From the NCBI GenBank assembly GCA_905612225.1, contig CAJQRG010000067.1, positions 1 through 35,198 of the forward strand: 35,198 bases of DNA, written 5' to 3'. Positions 26,501-35,198 of the stretch are shown here, piece after piece. This DNA comes from Emcibacteraceae bacterium. Its GTDB lineage: Bacteria > Pseudomonadota > Alphaproteobacteria > Sphingomonadales > Emcibacteraceae. Positions within the stretch are counted from its first letter, which is position 1. The number at the start of each line of letters is the position of its first letter. The notes under the pieces are model-generated. The model had not been told where the DNA came from. It saw only the letters and a program-made list of their open reading frames with translations, and made no database searches. The position numbers and the translations under genes were made by a program.

Positions 26501-27112
26501 CTAGAATCCTCTTATTGCAGCAATGCCCGCAATCCCCGTACCCATTAGTTTTTCAGCTGTATTAATGTTTATTCCCCCTAGAGCATAAATGGGTACCTTA
26601 ATATCTTTACAAATTATTTTTAGTCTACGCGGTCCAATCGTTAGATACACATTTTTCATTGTCTCCGGGTGACTTCTAGTCGCAAAAATTGGGGCCAGTA
26701 GAATAGCGTCAAGACCTTGGCCCGCCAGCTCCCCCATGGCAGTTTTAGAATGACAGGCTGCAGTTATAAATAATTGTGGGTGGCATCCACGTATTGTTTT
26801 TACTTCATTAATCATATGCTCGGGTAAATGGACCCCATCAGCCTTAACCTTGATGGCAAGAGTTAAATCACCAGCCACTAAAAATTTTATACCTTTTAAC
26901 TTACATATAGCTCTTAGCGCAAAAGATAGCTCTACCCTGTTATTGTGCTCATAATCCCGAAAAATAACCATCGCACCGCGAGGGAGATTTTCAATAATAT
27001 CTTCGGGAAGAGGTTGAGCCTCCTGATCTGTTAAAAAAATCATTTCAGGTAAGTTTTTCCAGCCACTTTGACGGTTGAGCTCCTGTGAAATCTCTGCTAG
27101 GTTTCTTTTCAT
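26501..27112 (-). CDS. ThiE/TenI-like thiamine phosphate synthase family protein
   Basis: TIM-barrel protein of 203 residues related to thiamine phosphate synthase, with ADGVHLPE, AACHS, LLAPIFATRSHP and YALGGIN in order. In true ThiE a phosphate-and-Mg-binding 'I-N-D-R' segment follows the third strand; here that position reads VAGDL, and the early Q-x-R-x-K block reads IFRDYEH. These changes favour a TenI-like or altered-function protein, so no symbol is given. It is divergent from yggS across only 28 bases to its ATG, a pairing of two cofactor-linked genes. Confidence 0.7.
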   Translation of the reverse strand: MKRNLAEISQELNRQSGWKNLPEMIFLTDQEAQPLPEDIIENLPRGAMVIFRDYEHNNRVELSFALRAICKLKGIKFLVAGDLTLAIKVKADGVHLPEHMINEVKTIRGCHPQLFITAACHSKTAMGELAGQGLDAILLAPIFATRSHPETMKNVYLTIGPRRLKIICKDIKVPIYALGGININTAEKLMGTGIAGIAAIRGF

Positions 27113-27140
27113 AAATTGACTTTAACTGAAGGCTTTATTG

Positions 27141-27803
27141 ATGACCAGCAATCTAATGGATATTAAAGAAAAAATTGCCTCTGCAGCAGAAAACTGTGGG
27201 CGACCCCCAAAAGATATAACACTTGTTGCAGTGTCCAAGGTTCATATCGTAGAGACCATTTTACCCGTACTCGAGAGTGGGCAGCGGGTCTTCGGTGAAA
27301 ACCGAGTTCAAGAAGCCGCTCAAAAATGGCCTGCACTAAAGAATAGCTTTGATGGGGTCAAACTTCACCTTATTGGTCCACTTCAAACCAATAAAGTCCG
27401 ACAGGCCGTTCACTTATTTGATGTAATCGAAACAGTTGACCGTCCAAAGCTAGCCAGAATGCTCGCCCGTATTTTTGAAGAGGAAGCAAAAAGGTGTGAT
27501 ATTTATATTCAGGTAAATACTGGTCATGAAAATCAAAAGGCAGGTATTTTACCGGACAGTGCTGACGAGTTTATTGCCCTCTGCCGTGATGATTTAAAAC
27601 TAGAAGTAAGAGGCCTAATGTGCATTCCTCCCTTTGATCACGATAGCACCCCACATTTTAAATTATTAAAAGAAATTGCAGACCGTAATAATATTAAAAA
27701 TTTATCCATGGGCATGAGCGGTGATTTTGAAAAAGCCATCGGAAACGGCGCAACACACGTCCGCGTGGGTACGGCAATTTTTGGAGCAAGGCCCGGTTAT
27801 TGA
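27141..27803 (+). CDS. yggS: YggS/PLPBP family pyridoxal-phosphate homeostasis protein
   Basis: PLP-binding TIM-barrel protein of 220 residues (alanine-racemase N-domain fold without the second domain). The PLP lysine is K33 in TLVAVSKVH; other blocks are FGENRVQEA, HLIGPLQTNKV, LMCIPPF and the phosphate-binding GMSGDFEKAI plus GATHVRVGTAIFGAR. It buffers free PLP and affects amino-acid pools. The ATG at 27141 has AAGG upstream at good spacing; the TTG one codon earlier is unlikely. It converges on ptrB with a 35-base gap. Confidence 0.92.
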   Translation: MTSNLMDIKEKIASAAENCGRPPKDITLVAVSKVHIVETILPVLESGQRVFGENRVQEAAQKWPALKNSFDGVKLHLIGPLQTNKVRQAVHLFDVIETVDRPKLARMLARIFEEEAKRCDIYIQVNTGHENQKAGILPDSADEFIALCRDDLKLEVRGLMCIPPFDHDSTPHFKLLKEIADRNNIKNLSMGMSGDFEKAIGNGATHVRVGTAIFGARPGY

Positions 27804-27838
27804 TAATAATGTCAATAATAATGAAAATATTAAAACTA

Positions 27839-29902
27839 TTATTCATTAATGCCAATTAAGTCAAAAAAGAAGGCATATTCAAGGGCAGTTTGTTTATAGC
27901 GCTTAAAGCGGCCTGAAGCGCCACCGTGTCCTGCTTCCATATCTATTTCAAAGATGAGTTTATTATTATCAGTTTTATATTCACGTAGCCTTGCCACCCA
28001 CTTCATAGGTTCAAAATATTGTACCTGACTGTCCCAAAGGCCAGTAGTGACTAAAATATTTGGATAATCTTTTCGATCTATTTGATCATAAGGAGAATAT
28101 GAGAGCATGTAATCGTAATATTCTTTCTTTGCTGGATCACCCCATTCGTTCCATTCACCAGTAGTGAGAGGGATCGATACATCAAGCATGGTAGTAACCA
28201 CATCCACAAAAGGAACATGGGCACCAACACCAATATATAGTTCTGGTGCCATGTTAAGTACCCCACCCATTAAAAGGCCTCCCGCGCTTCCACCCATGGC
28301 ATAAATTTTATTTGGGTGTGCATATTTTTTTATATCAAGACCTTTTGTTACGTCAATAAAGTCAAAAAAACTGTTCTTTTTATTGAAAAGTTTTCCGTCA
28401 TCATACCAAGGGCGGCCAAGCATTTGACCACCCCTCACGTGTGCTATAACAAAAACGACCCCGCGGTCTAAAAGACTAAGGCGAGGCCCGCTGAAGGACG
28501 GATCAATAGTCGCACCATAGGAACCGTAAGCATATTGAAAGAGTGGATTACTTCCATCTTTCTTGAACAAATTTTTACGATAGACAATTGAAACAGGCAC
28601 TTTGTTACCGTCACGGGCTTTAATAAAAATACGCTCACTACGGTAATTCGCAGGAGAAAAATCTCCCATGACCTCATCTTGCTTAAGTAATTCCCGTTCT
28701 CCGCTGATGAGATTATATTCGTAGACACTAGGTGGAGTTGTCAATGAACTATAGTAGACACGTATAAGATCACTACTTACTTCGGGATTATCTGCTATAC
28801 GAATACTAAATATCGGATCATCAAATTTTAAATTAAAACTTTCACCATTATTTAATGATAAAACTTTAAGGCGATTTTCACCATTTTCTTTTTCCTTGAT
28901 TACCACTGCATTTTTAAAAATAGTGAAATCTTGAAGATAAACATCTTCCTGATGGTCAATGACTGACTGCCAACTACTTTTATCAGACGTGGTATCTTTA
29001 TTGACCTTCATCAGGCGAAAGTTTTTCGCTTTCCAGTTAGTATGAATGTAATAATAATCACCTAATTTTTCTATTGTATATTCATGATTATCTTCAATTT
29101 TTAGGAATGGTACAAAGTTATCAAGCGGAGTTGTGGCATTTAAAATAGACACACCAGATTTAACCGTGCTGTTATGATGAATAAAAATTACCGAACCATC
29201 ACGAGATTTAGAAAGCGCAGTATAAAAGGTATCATCGTTCTCGCGATAAACGAGAATGTCTTTACTCTGATCTGTACCAAGCTTGTGACGATATACTTCC
29301 TGACCAAGTAGTGTTTGAGCATCTTTTTTAATATAAAAAACATGCTCATTATCGCTAGCCCAGATAGCCACCCCTTCTGTATTAATAAGTTTATCGGGAT
29401 AAAAATTTCCTGTTTCTAAATTTTTAAATTCAAGGGTATAGAGACGTCGGCTAACAGTGTCCGTTCCGAAGGCTATGAGCATGTTATTATTGGAAACGGA
29501 ATAACCACTTAAATCAAAATAACCATTACCTTCTGCCATCTCGTTAACATTAAATAATAGTTCACTTTTCTCTTCACCATCTTTCCAACGTATATAGACC
29601 GGATATTCAACCTCGCCGTCAAATTTAGATTGATACCAATACCCCCTAATATTTATTGGAACGGTGGTATCATCTTTTTGCATCCTCCCAACTATTTCAT
29701 CATAAAGTATTTTTTGAAAACCTTCCGTATGGTTCATTTGAGCCTTCAAATAATCATTCTCAGCCTCAAGGTGGGCAATAACTTCTAAATCCTTACGCTT
29801 GTCATCGCGCATCCAGTAATAGTTGTCGACTCGTTTATGGCCGTGAATTTCCATTTCAAAGGGAACTTTTTTGGCGATGGGAGCCAAAACTTTATTTGTC
29901 AT
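27839..29902 (-). CDS. ptrB: Oligopeptidase B (S9A prolyl oligopeptidase family)
   Basis: Serine peptidase of 687 residues without a signal peptide, cleaving short peptides after basic residues if it behaves like PtrB. An N-terminal seven-bladed propeller (about 75-400) precedes the alpha/beta-hydrolase domain. The catalytic triad is Ser539 in GGSAGG, Asp624 in GLWDSQVQYFEP and His659 in EAGHGG. The AYGSYGATIDPSFS and RGGQMLGRPWYDDGK blocks are typical of oligopeptidase B rather than prolyl oligopeptidase. With the POT transporter and M14 carboxypeptidase it forms a peptide-use theme in this region. Its upstream region is shared with the sdh leader. Confidence 0.9.
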   Translation of the reverse strand: MTNKVLAPIAKKVPFEMEIHGHKRVDNYYWMRDDKRKDLEVIAHLEAENDYLKAQMNHTEGFQKILYDEIVGRMQKDDTTVPINIRGYWYQSKFDGEVEYPVYIRWKDGEEKSELLFNVNEMAEGNGYFDLSGYSVSNNNMLIAFGTDTVSRRLYTLEFKNLETGNFYPDKLINTEGVAIWASDNEHVFYIKKDAQTLLGQEVYRHKLGTDQSKDILVYRENDDTFYTALSKSRDGSVIFIHHNSTVKSGVSILNATTPLDNFVPFLKIEDNHEYTIEKLGDYYYIHTNWKAKNFRLMKVNKDTTSDKSSWQSVIDHQEDVYLQDFTIFKNAVVIKEKENGENRLKVLSLNNGESFNLKFDDPIFSIRIADNPEVSSDLIRVYYSSLTTPPSVYEYNLISGERELLKQDEVMGDFSPANYRSERIFIKARDGNKVPVSIVYRKNLFKKDGSNPLFQYAYGSYGATIDPSFSGPRLSLLDRGVVFVIAHVRGGQMLGRPWYDDGKLFNKKNSFFDFIDVTKGLDIKKYAHPNKIYAMGGSAGGLLMGGVLNMAPELYIGVGAHVPFVDVVTTMLDVSIPLTTGEWNEWGDPAKKEYYDYMLSYSPYDQIDRKDYPNILVTTGLWDSQVQYFEPMKWVARLREYKTDNNKLIFEIDMEAGHGGASGRFKRYKQTALEYAFFFDLIGINE

Positions 29903-30066
29903 TTTTCTTTGTATCTCATTATTTAAATTGTTGTTGTACCCATAGAGTATAATTAACGCAAAAATAGGTGTAAGTAATATCTTTTAATAGATAATTCTTT
30001 AAATAAATTTTTGAACACAAGTTAAAAATCACAAAATGTAAGTGTTATCGTTAAAATTGATCCAAA

Positions 30067-30170
30067 AGAGCTCTCGGCTCGTAAAATAGTTATTAAGCTG
30101 ATATTGGCTTGCTCTATCTACAAATTGTGCTAAAAACACAAATAGAGAAAGAGGTTTTTTCCTCTTTTTT
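30067..30170 (+). ncRNA. Possible structured leader RNA or small RNA upstream of sdhC
   Basis: In the 293-base ptrB-sdhC gap, AGAGC (30067-30071) can pair with GCTCT (30111-30115), enclosing an AAGC/GCTT hairpin (30095-30110). TTGTG pairs with CACAA just after, then comes the terminator-like hairpin at 30146-30169. The order 'structured segment, terminator, RBS' fits an attenuated leader or an independent small RNA. I recognise no named RNA family, and short AT-rich stems form easily. No convincing promoter could be placed. Confidence 0.25.
30146..30169 (+). terminator. Terminator-like hairpin before sdhC
   Basis: AAAGAGG (30148-30154) pairs with CCTCTTT (30161-30167) around a six-T loop, extendable by a G-T and an A-T pair, and followed by further T residues. 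It ends 26 bases before the sdhC start and precedes its RBS, AGGAG at 30185-30189. It may attenuate sdh transcription or end an upstream transcript. Confidence 0.55.
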
Positions 30171-30195
30171 ATTTAATCGTCAATAGGAGTGTTAT

Positions 30196-30582
30196 ATGTC
30201 AGGTACCAAGAGACCATTGTCTCCACATCTGCAGGTATATTCATGGAGTCTGGAAATGGCATTGTCCATCTTTCATAGGGCTACCGGAGTAGCCCTTGGT
30301 GGCGGCGCCCTTCTTATAACATGGTGGATTATTGCCATAGCTACAGGCCCAGACGCGTATGATCAGTTTCGTAATGTAATGAGCAGTATAGTTGGTAAAG
30401 TATTTTTGTTTGGTTTTACGTTTTCACTGATGCTCCATATGTGTAATGGCATCCGTCACTTATTTTGGGATATAGGTAAAGGTTTTGATCTTGAAGACTC
30501 TCGCCGTTCCAGTAAAATGGTAATGTTTTTCTCTGTTGTCCTGACGGCCCTTTCATGGGTCATCGGCTACGGTATTATATAG
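30196..30582 (+). CDS. sdhC: Succinate dehydrogenase cytochrome b556 subunit (SdhC)
   Basis: Membrane anchor of 128 residues for respiratory complex II, with three hydrophobic helices. RPLSPHLQVY and SIFHRATG are the standard N-terminal quinone-site motifs, and His81 in LHMCNGIRHLFWD is the expected haem b ligand. AGGAG precedes the ATG. It starts an operon of sdhC, sdhD, sdhA and sdhB with short gaps of 10, 12 and 16 bases. Confidence 0.95.
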   Translation: MSGTKRPLSPHLQVYSWSLEMALSIFHRATGVALGGGALLITWWIIAIATGPDAYDQFRNVMSSIVGKVFLFGFTFSLMLHMCNGIRHLFWDIGKGFDLEDSRRSSKMVMFFSVVLTALSWVIGYGII

Positions 30583-30592
30583 GAGGTATGAT

Positions 30593-30967
30593 ATGAGTTT
30601 ACGCTCTCCTTTGGGTAAAGTACGTGGTCTTGGTTCAGCAAAGAACGGAACACATCATTGGTGGATGCAGAAAGTATCTGCAGTAGCTTTAGTCCCATTA
30701 ACAATTTGGTTTGTATCAAGTATTGTACAAATGACACGAGCTGATTATGAGGTGGTTATTAATTGGATGAATTCTCCGATCGTTGCCGTACTTATGCTTT
30801 TATTTGTTATTACGGGTATTTATCATTTAAAGCTTGGGCTCCAGGTTATAATTGAAGATTATATTCATTCAGAAGGATCAAAAGTGCTTCTTCAGATGCT
30901 TGTTACATTTAGCTGTGTTGTGATTGGCACGACGGCTAGCTTTTCCATATTAAAAATTGCGCTTTAA
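30593..30967 (+). CDS. sdhD: Succinate dehydrogenase membrane anchor subunit (SdhD)
   Basis: Second membrane anchor of complex II, 124 residues and three helices. GSAKNGTHHWWMQKVSAVAL near the N-terminus and GIYHLKLGLQVIIEDYIH later are typical of alphaproteobacterial SdhD; His78 is the candidate haem ligand. AGGAGG at 30581-30586 overlaps the sdhC stop region and sits six bases before the ATG, a near-perfect RBS. Confidence 0.93.
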   Translation: MSLRSPLGKVRGLGSAKNGTHHWWMQKVSAVALVPLTIWFVSSIVQMTRADYEVVINWMNSPIVAVLMLLFVITGIYHLKLGLQVIIEDYIHSEGSKVLLQMLVTFSCVVIGTTASFSILKIAL

Positions 30968-30979
30968 AGGTTAATTCAA

Positions 30980-32767
30980 ATGAGCAATTCATACGAAATA
31001 GAAGATCATGTCTATGACGCAATAGTGGTTGGTGCCGGTGGCGCTGGACTTCGTGCCGCTATGGGCATCGCAGAAAGTGGGCTAAAAACTGCCTGCATCT
31101 CAAAAGTTTTTCCAACAAGGTCTCACACGGTTGCAGCGCAGGGTGGGATTGCCGCGTCTCTTGGCAATATGGGGCCAGATAAGTGGCAATGGCATATGTA
31201 TGACACCGTCAAAGGATCTGACTGGCTTGGTGATCAGGATGCTATTGAATATATGGTGCGTGAGGCACCTAAAGCAGTATACGAGCTTGAGCATTTTGGC
31301 GTTCCGTTCAGCCGCACCGAAGAGGGCCGCATATACCAGCGTCCTTTCGGCGGTATGACTACAGAGTTCGGTGAAGGCCCTGCCGCACAAAGAACGTGCG
31401 CAGCAGCAGACCGAACGGGCCATGCTATGCTTCATTCGCTTTATCAGCAGTCGCTTAAGTATGATACAGATTTTTACGTTGAGTATTTTGCCATCGACTT
31501 GATTATGGAAAATGGAGAATGTCGCGGGGTTATTGCTCTAGATATGAACACGGGTAAGCTTCATCGTTTTCGCGCTCATTCCACAACACTGGCAACAGGA
31601 GGTTATGGTCGGGCATATTTTTCTGCAACCTCGGCTCACACCTGCACAGGTGATGGTGGTGGTATGGTCCAACGTGCTGGCCTTCCGCTTCAGGACCTTG
31701 AATTTGTACAATTTCATCCTACTGGCGTTTATGGTGCCGGGGTGTTGATCACCGAAGGGGCCCGCGGTGAAGGTGGTTATCTTGTTAATTCAGAAGGTGA
31801 ACGTTTTATGGAACGTTATGCACCGTCAGCGAAAGACCTGGCCTCACGCGACGTGGTATCCCGTTCAATGTCATCCGAAATACGCGAAGGTCGGGGCGTT
31901 GGCGAAGATGGGGATCATATTTATCTTCACCTTGATCATCTCGATTCTGATATTCTTGCAGAACGCTTGCCTGGAATTTCAGAATCTGCGAAAATTTTCG
32001 CAGGAGTTGATGTAAACAAAGAACCTATTCCTGTTCTTCCAACAGTTCATTATAACATGGGTGGTATCCCAACTAATTATCATGGTGAAGTACTCAATCC
32101 ATCCTCTGATAACCCGGACCGTATTGTCCCTGGCCTTATGTCCATTGGGGAGGCTGCCTGTGTATCTGTTCATGGAGCGAACCGTCTTGGTTCAAACTCG
32201 CTCATAGACCTTGTAGTTTTTGGTCGTGCTGCCGCGCACCGAGTGGTAGATGTTGTTAAAGCTGGTGAATCCCATCCAAAGCTTGCAGATGATCACGCCG
32301 AGATGGCACTTACCCGTCTTGATCGCCTTCGTTATGCAGACGGTGCGGTTTCCACTGCTACAATACGAGATAAAATGCAACGTACTATGCAAGGAAATTG
32401 TGCGGTATTTAGAACGGAAGAAATTCTTGAAGAAGGTAAGGTGAAAATTGATGAGATAGCAAACCTGCTACCTGATATTAAAACCTTTGATCGCTCCTTA
32501 GTTTGGAATAGTGACCTAATTGAAGCAATGGAGCTTGAGAATCTACTGGGCCAAGCTCAGGTTACCATGCATTCTGCTGCAAATCGCAAGGAAAGTCGAG
32601 GTGCACACATGCACGAAGATTTTCCAGATAGAAATGATAAAGAGTGGATGAAGCATACAATTGCCCACCTTAAAGACGGTAAAGTTGATATTACCTATCG
32701 CCCGGTTCATGAATATACTTTAACCGATGAAATAGACTATATTAAACCAAAGCCCCGTGTTTACTAA
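30980..32767 (+). CDS. sdhA: Succinate dehydrogenase flavoprotein subunit (SdhA)
   Basis: Catalytic subunit of 595 residues that oxidises succinate to fumarate at a covalently bound FAD. The dinucleotide-binding [10 protein letters not shown] begins near residue 18; His49 in [11 protein letters not shown] is the covalent flavin attachment residue. [20 protein letters not shown] and [19 protein letters not shown] form the dicarboxylate site. Length and order agree with mitochondrial-type SdhA. It follows sdhD by 12 bases with AAAGG as RBS. Confidence 0.97.
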   Translation: MSNSYEIEDHVYDAIVVGAGGAGLRAAMGIAESGLKTACISKVFPTRSHTVAAQGGIAASLGNMGPDKWQWHMYDTVKGSDWLGDQDAIEYMVREAPKAVYELEHFGVPFSRTEEGRIYQRPFGGMTTEFGEGPAAQRTCAAADRTGHAMLHSLYQQSLKYDTDFYVEYFAIDLIMENGECRGVIALDMNTGKLHRFRAHSTTLATGGYGRAYFSATSAHTCTGDGGGMVQRAGLPLQDLEFVQFHPTGVYGAGVLITEGARGEGGYLVNSEGERFMERYAPSAKDLASRDVVSRSMSSEIREGRGVGEDGDHIYLHLDHLDSDILAERLPGISESAKIFAGVDVNKEPIPVLPTVHYNMGGIPTNYHGEVLNPSSDNPDRIVPGLMSIGEAACVSVHGANRLGSNSLIDLVVFGRAAAHRVVDVVKAGESHPKLADDHAEMALTRLDRLRYADGAVSTATIRDKMQRTMQGNCAVFRTEEILEEGKVKIDEIANLLPDIKTFDRSLVWNSDLIEAMELENLLGQAQVTMHSAANRKESRGAHMHEDFPDRNDKEWMKHTIAHLKDGKVDITYRPVHEYTLTDEIDYIKPKPRVY

Positions 32768-32783
32768 GAGAAGGTAGAAAAAA

Positions 32784-33566
32784 ATGGCTGAATTTAAACT
32801 TCCTAAGAATTCCACTTACACAAAAGGGAAAGTTTGGGCTTCTGACGGTGACATTAAGAGAGTTAAACGCTTTAACATTTATCGTTGGAACGAAGATGAT
32901 GGTGAAAATCCACGGATCGATACCTATGAAATTGATTTAGATAAATGCGGCCCGATGGTACTTGATGCTCTTATTAAAATTAAGAATGAAATTGATCCAA
33001 CACTGACCTTCCGCCGCTCATGCCGCGAAGGCGTTTGTGGATCTTGTGCCATGAATATTGGTGGTAAAAATACACTGGCTTGTACTATTGATATGGCCTC
33101 CTATAAGGGTGATGTAAACATCTTCCCCCTTCCGCATATGGACGTAGTCAAAGATCTTGTTCCAGATCTAACTAATTTTTATGCCCAGTATGCTTCCATC
33201 AAACCATGGATGCAAACACAAACACCTGCCCCTTCTGGTACCGAACGATTGCAAAGTCCAGAAGATAGAATTAAGATCGACGGGCTATACGAGTGCGTGC
33301 TTTGCGCTTGTTGTTCTGCATCATGCCCAAGTTATTGGTGGAACAGTGATAAATACCTGGGTCCTGCAGTGTTACTGCAAGCCTACAGGTGGCTCGTAGA
33401 CACACGTGATGAAAATACTGGAGAACGTCTTGATAATCTCGAAGATAGCTTTCGCCTTTATCGTTGTCACACAATTATGAACTGTGCCAACGCCTGTCCC
33501 AAAGGACTAAACCCAGCCAAGGCGATTGCAGAAATCAAAAAAATGATGGTTGAAAGACAAGGCTAA
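32784..33566 (+). CDS. sdhB: Succinate dehydrogenase iron-sulfur subunit (SdhB)
   Basis: Electron-transfer subunit of 260 residues that links SdhA to the quinone site. The [2Fe-2S] ligands are C80, C85, C88 and C100; the [4Fe-4S] ligands are C171, C174, C177 and C238; the [3Fe-4S] ligands are C181, C228 and C234, all at family spacing. GAAGG precedes the ATG. It is the last gene of the operon, followed by a terminator and the convergent asd gene. Confidence 0.97.
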   Translation: MAEFKLPKNSTYTKGKVWASDGDIKRVKRFNIYRWNEDDGENPRIDTYEIDLDKCGPMVLDALIKIKNEIDPTLTFRRSCREGVCGSCAMNIGGKNTLACTIDMASYKGDVNIFPLPHMDVVKDLVPDLTNFYAQYASIKPWMQTQTPAPSGTERLQSPEDRIKIDGLYECVLCACCSASCPSYWWNSDKYLGPAVLLQAYRWLVDTRDENTGERLDNLEDSFRLYRCHTIMNCANACPKGLNPAKAIAEIKKMMVERQG

Positions 33567-33580
33567 AAATATTTTTTAAC

Positions 33581-33612
33581 AAAAAAGAGCCCGCTTAGTA
33601 GCAGGTTTTTTT
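33581..33612. terminator. Bidirectional terminator between sdhB and asd
   Basis: CCCGC (33590-33594) and GCAGG (33601-33605) pair around a six-base loop, flanked by an A-tract on the left and a T-tract on the right. On plus there is one C-A mismatch; on minus the same position is a G-U wobble, so it is stronger for asd transcripts. The tracts suit both directions. Confidence 0.6.
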
Positions 33613-33675
33613 GTTTCAATCTTTATTAAAGTAATCTGAGCTACCCATTAAAAAGTAACCAGACCTCTTTAGTTT

Positions 33676-34695
33676 TTAACCCTTCTTTAAATGATCTCTG
33701 CAAAGAAGTTCTGCAATCTGAACAGCGTTGAGAGCCGCACCTTTTAAAAGATTATCAGATACACACCAAAGATTTAGGCCGTGCTTGACAGTTTCGTCTT
33801 TACGGATACGGCTGATGTATGTGGCGAACTCACCCGTAGCATCAACAGGCGTGATATATCCACCATCTTCGCGTTTATCAATAACCATAATACCTGGTGC
33901 TTCACGAAGAATATCTCGGGCTCGGGCAACAGTTATCTCCCTTTCAAACTCAAGGTTGATACTTTCACTATGGCTCACAAAGACTGGGACACGAACACAT
34001 GTAGCTGTAACACGGATATCCGGATCTAGAATTTTACCGGTTTCAGCAACCATCTTCCATTCTTCTTTAGTATCTCCGTTTTTCATAAAAACATCAATAT
34101 GGGGTATAACGTTAAACGCTATCTGTTTTGGATAAATATTAGTCTCAACAGGATCATTAACGAAAATAGCTCGAGTTTGTGTCCATAGCTCCTCCATAGC
34201 AGCTTTACCACTTCCAGATACTGACTGATAAGTTGATACTACGCAGCGTTTAATTTTTACAGCATCGTGAAGTGGTTTAAGTGCGACCACCATTTGTGCC
34301 GTAGAGCAGTTGGGATTGGCTATAATATTCTTTTTAATGTAGCCTCCAAGTGCATCTGGGTTTACTTCTGGTACGATTAAAGGTACGTCAGGATCCATAC
34401 GAAAGTAAGAGCTATTATCTATAACTACGCAGCCTGTTTTAGCAATTTTTTCACCCCATTCTTTAGAAATAGTCCCCCCAGCAGACATAAGTGCAATATC
34501 AGTGTCCTTAAAATCATAGTCATCAAGGCATTTACATTTGATCGTCGTATCGCCAAAGGTTACTTCAGAACCAACTGAGCGACGTGAAGCAAGTGCTACA
34601 ACCTCTGAAAAAGGGAATTGGCGCTCATGCAATATATTAAGTATTTCACGGCCAACATTACCAGTTGCACCAACAACGGCCACTTTATAGGACAT
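33676..34695 (-). CDS. asd: Aspartate-semialdehyde dehydrogenase (Asd)
   Basis: NADP-dependent enzyme of 339 residues that reduces aspartyl phosphate to aspartate semialdehyde, the branch point to lysine, threonine, methionine and diaminopimelate. The nucleotide-binding GATGNVGREIL is at residues 9-19 and the catalytic cysteine is C130 in NPNCSTAQM. YQSVSGSGKAAMEEL is the usual following block. GGAG precedes the ATG. It lies 22 bases after leuB on the same strand, a common alphaproteobacterial arrangement. Confidence 0.95.
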   Translation of the reverse strand: MSYKVAVVGATGNVGREILNILHERQFPFSEVVALASRRSVGSEVTFGDTTIKCKCLDDYDFKDTDIALMSAGGTISKEWGEKIAKTGCVVIDNSSYFRMDPDVPLIVPEVNPDALGGYIKKNIIANPNCSTAQMVVALKPLHDAVKIKRCVVSTYQSVSGSGKAAMEELWTQTRAIFVNDPVETNIYPKQIAFNVIPHIDVFMKNGDTKEEWKMVAETGKILDPDIRVTATCVRVPVFVSHSESINLEFEREITVARARDILREAPGIMVIDKREDGGYITPVDATGEFATYISRIRKDETVKHGLNLWCVSDNLLKGAALNAVQIAELLCRDHLKKG

Positions 34696-34717
34696 TACTA
34701 TCTCCAGTCTTATTTGT

Positions 34718-35198
34718 TTAGTTACTTAGCTTAGCCAAGGCATCTACAATATGGTTTCCCATTTCGCTTGTAGATACAAGTGTCATTCCTGACTGATTAA
34801 TATCTGCCGTACGGAAATTATTTGCCAACACTTCATTAATCGCACCCTCAACCAAATCAGCAGCATTCGGTTCGTCGTATGTATAGCGAAGTGCCATAGC
34901 AAAACTCAGAATAGTTGCTATTGGATTTGCGATGCCCTTTCCAGCAATATCCGGTGCACTGCCATGAACGGGTTCGTAAAGTGCACCTATACCAACTTCA
35001 CCAAGTGATGCTGATGGCAACATACCGAGGGAACCTGTTAGCATTGCTGCAACATCACTAAGCATATCACCAAATAAATTATCAGTGACAATAACATCAA
35101 ATTGTTTTGGCGCACGCACTAGTTGCATTCCGCAATTGTCGGCAAGCATGTGTTCAAGGCGAACATTAGGGTAGTCTTTTGCAATAACCTCAACCTCT
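34718..35198 (-). CDS. leuB: 3-isopropylmalate dehydrogenase (LeuB), C-terminal part
   Basis: Partial gene: the reading frame runs to the right edge with no start inside the window, and 16 more codons lie upstream of the first internal ATG ([16 protein letters not shown]). The visible 159 residues are the C-terminal half of LeuB, which oxidises and decarboxylates 3-isopropylmalate in leucine synthesis. [12 protein letters not shown] carries metal-binding aspartates and [18 protein letters not shown] binds the NAD adenosine. Asd follows directly. Confidence 0.95.
   Translation of the reverse strand, partial: EVEVIAKDYPNVRLEHMLADNCGMQLVRAPKQFDVIVTDNLFGDMLSDVAAMLTGSLGMLPSASLGEVGIGALYEPVHGSAPDIAGKGIANPIATILSFAMALRYTYDEPNAADLVEGAINEVLANNFRTADINQSGMTLVSTSEMGNHIVDALAKLSN

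Noticed and set aside
27804-27838. AT-rich inverted repeat between yggS and ptrB
   Set aside because: ATTAT/ATAAT pairing only, no GC pairs; not distinguishable from background in this composition.
1-35198. tRNA, rRNA, CRISPR, insertion sequence or phage genes
   Set aside because: No cloverleaf with a GTTC-type arm, no regular repeat-spacer series, no transposase, integrase or terminal inverted repeats were found by reading both strands.

Overview
This AT-rich window looks like a chromosomal segment of a free-living, respiring Gram-negative alphaproteobacterium, plausibly marine. The reasons are the lineage-typical order DUF3576-leuS-lptE-holA, an sdhCDAB operon converging on asd-leuB, two Tat-exported proteins, outer-membrane-type proteins, and sodium- and proton-coupled uptake of amino acids and peptides. 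I see no rRNA, tRNA, CRISPR array, insertion sequence, phage gene or integrase. Nothing suggests recent transfer.

Layout. 1-4.6 kb: a YceI-like plus DUF481 pair, converging on a minus-strand set of msrP, msrQ and a Tat-exported class V PLP enzyme that resembles PvdN. 4.7-11.4 kb: an ABC-F ATPase (Uup), an iodotyrosine-deiodinase-like flavoprotein, a POT-family peptide transporter, an M14 carboxypeptidase, a homogentisate-pathway-type fumarylacetoacetate hydrolase and a stand-alone Lrp/AsnC effector domain. 11.4-18.9 kb: a complete histidine-utilisation locus (hutG, hutH, hutU, hutC, hutF on minus; hutI divergent on plus). It carries three exact copies of a TGTATATACA-core operator, one in front of each likely transcription unit. 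19-25.3 kb: an NSS-family sodium symporter, then DUF3576-leuS-lptE-holA. 25.3-29.9 kb: a predicted outer-membrane barrel protein, a divergent ThiE-like protein, YggS and oligopeptidase B. 30-35.2 kb: a leader with a terminator-like hairpin, sdhCDAB, asd, and leuB cut by the right edge.

How it works together. Much of the accessory content fits peptide and amino-acid scavenging: peptide import (POT), peptide hydrolysis (M14 carboxypeptidase, oligopeptidase B), amino-acid import (NSS), histidine to glutamate plus formate by the five-step HutH-HutU-HutI-HutF-HutG route, and the last step of tyrosine catabolism (FAH). The deiodinase-like protein keeps the Glu/Tyr/Lys substrate-lid triad at the same spacing as mammalian iodotyrosine deiodinase, so dehalogenation of scavenged halotyrosines is an attractive but unproven addition.

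No wholly new system is evident. The items most worth a second look are the deiodinase homologue and its neighbours, the self-contained HutC regulon with possible extra targets, the PvdN-like enzyme outside a siderophore cluster, and the structured leader before sdhC.
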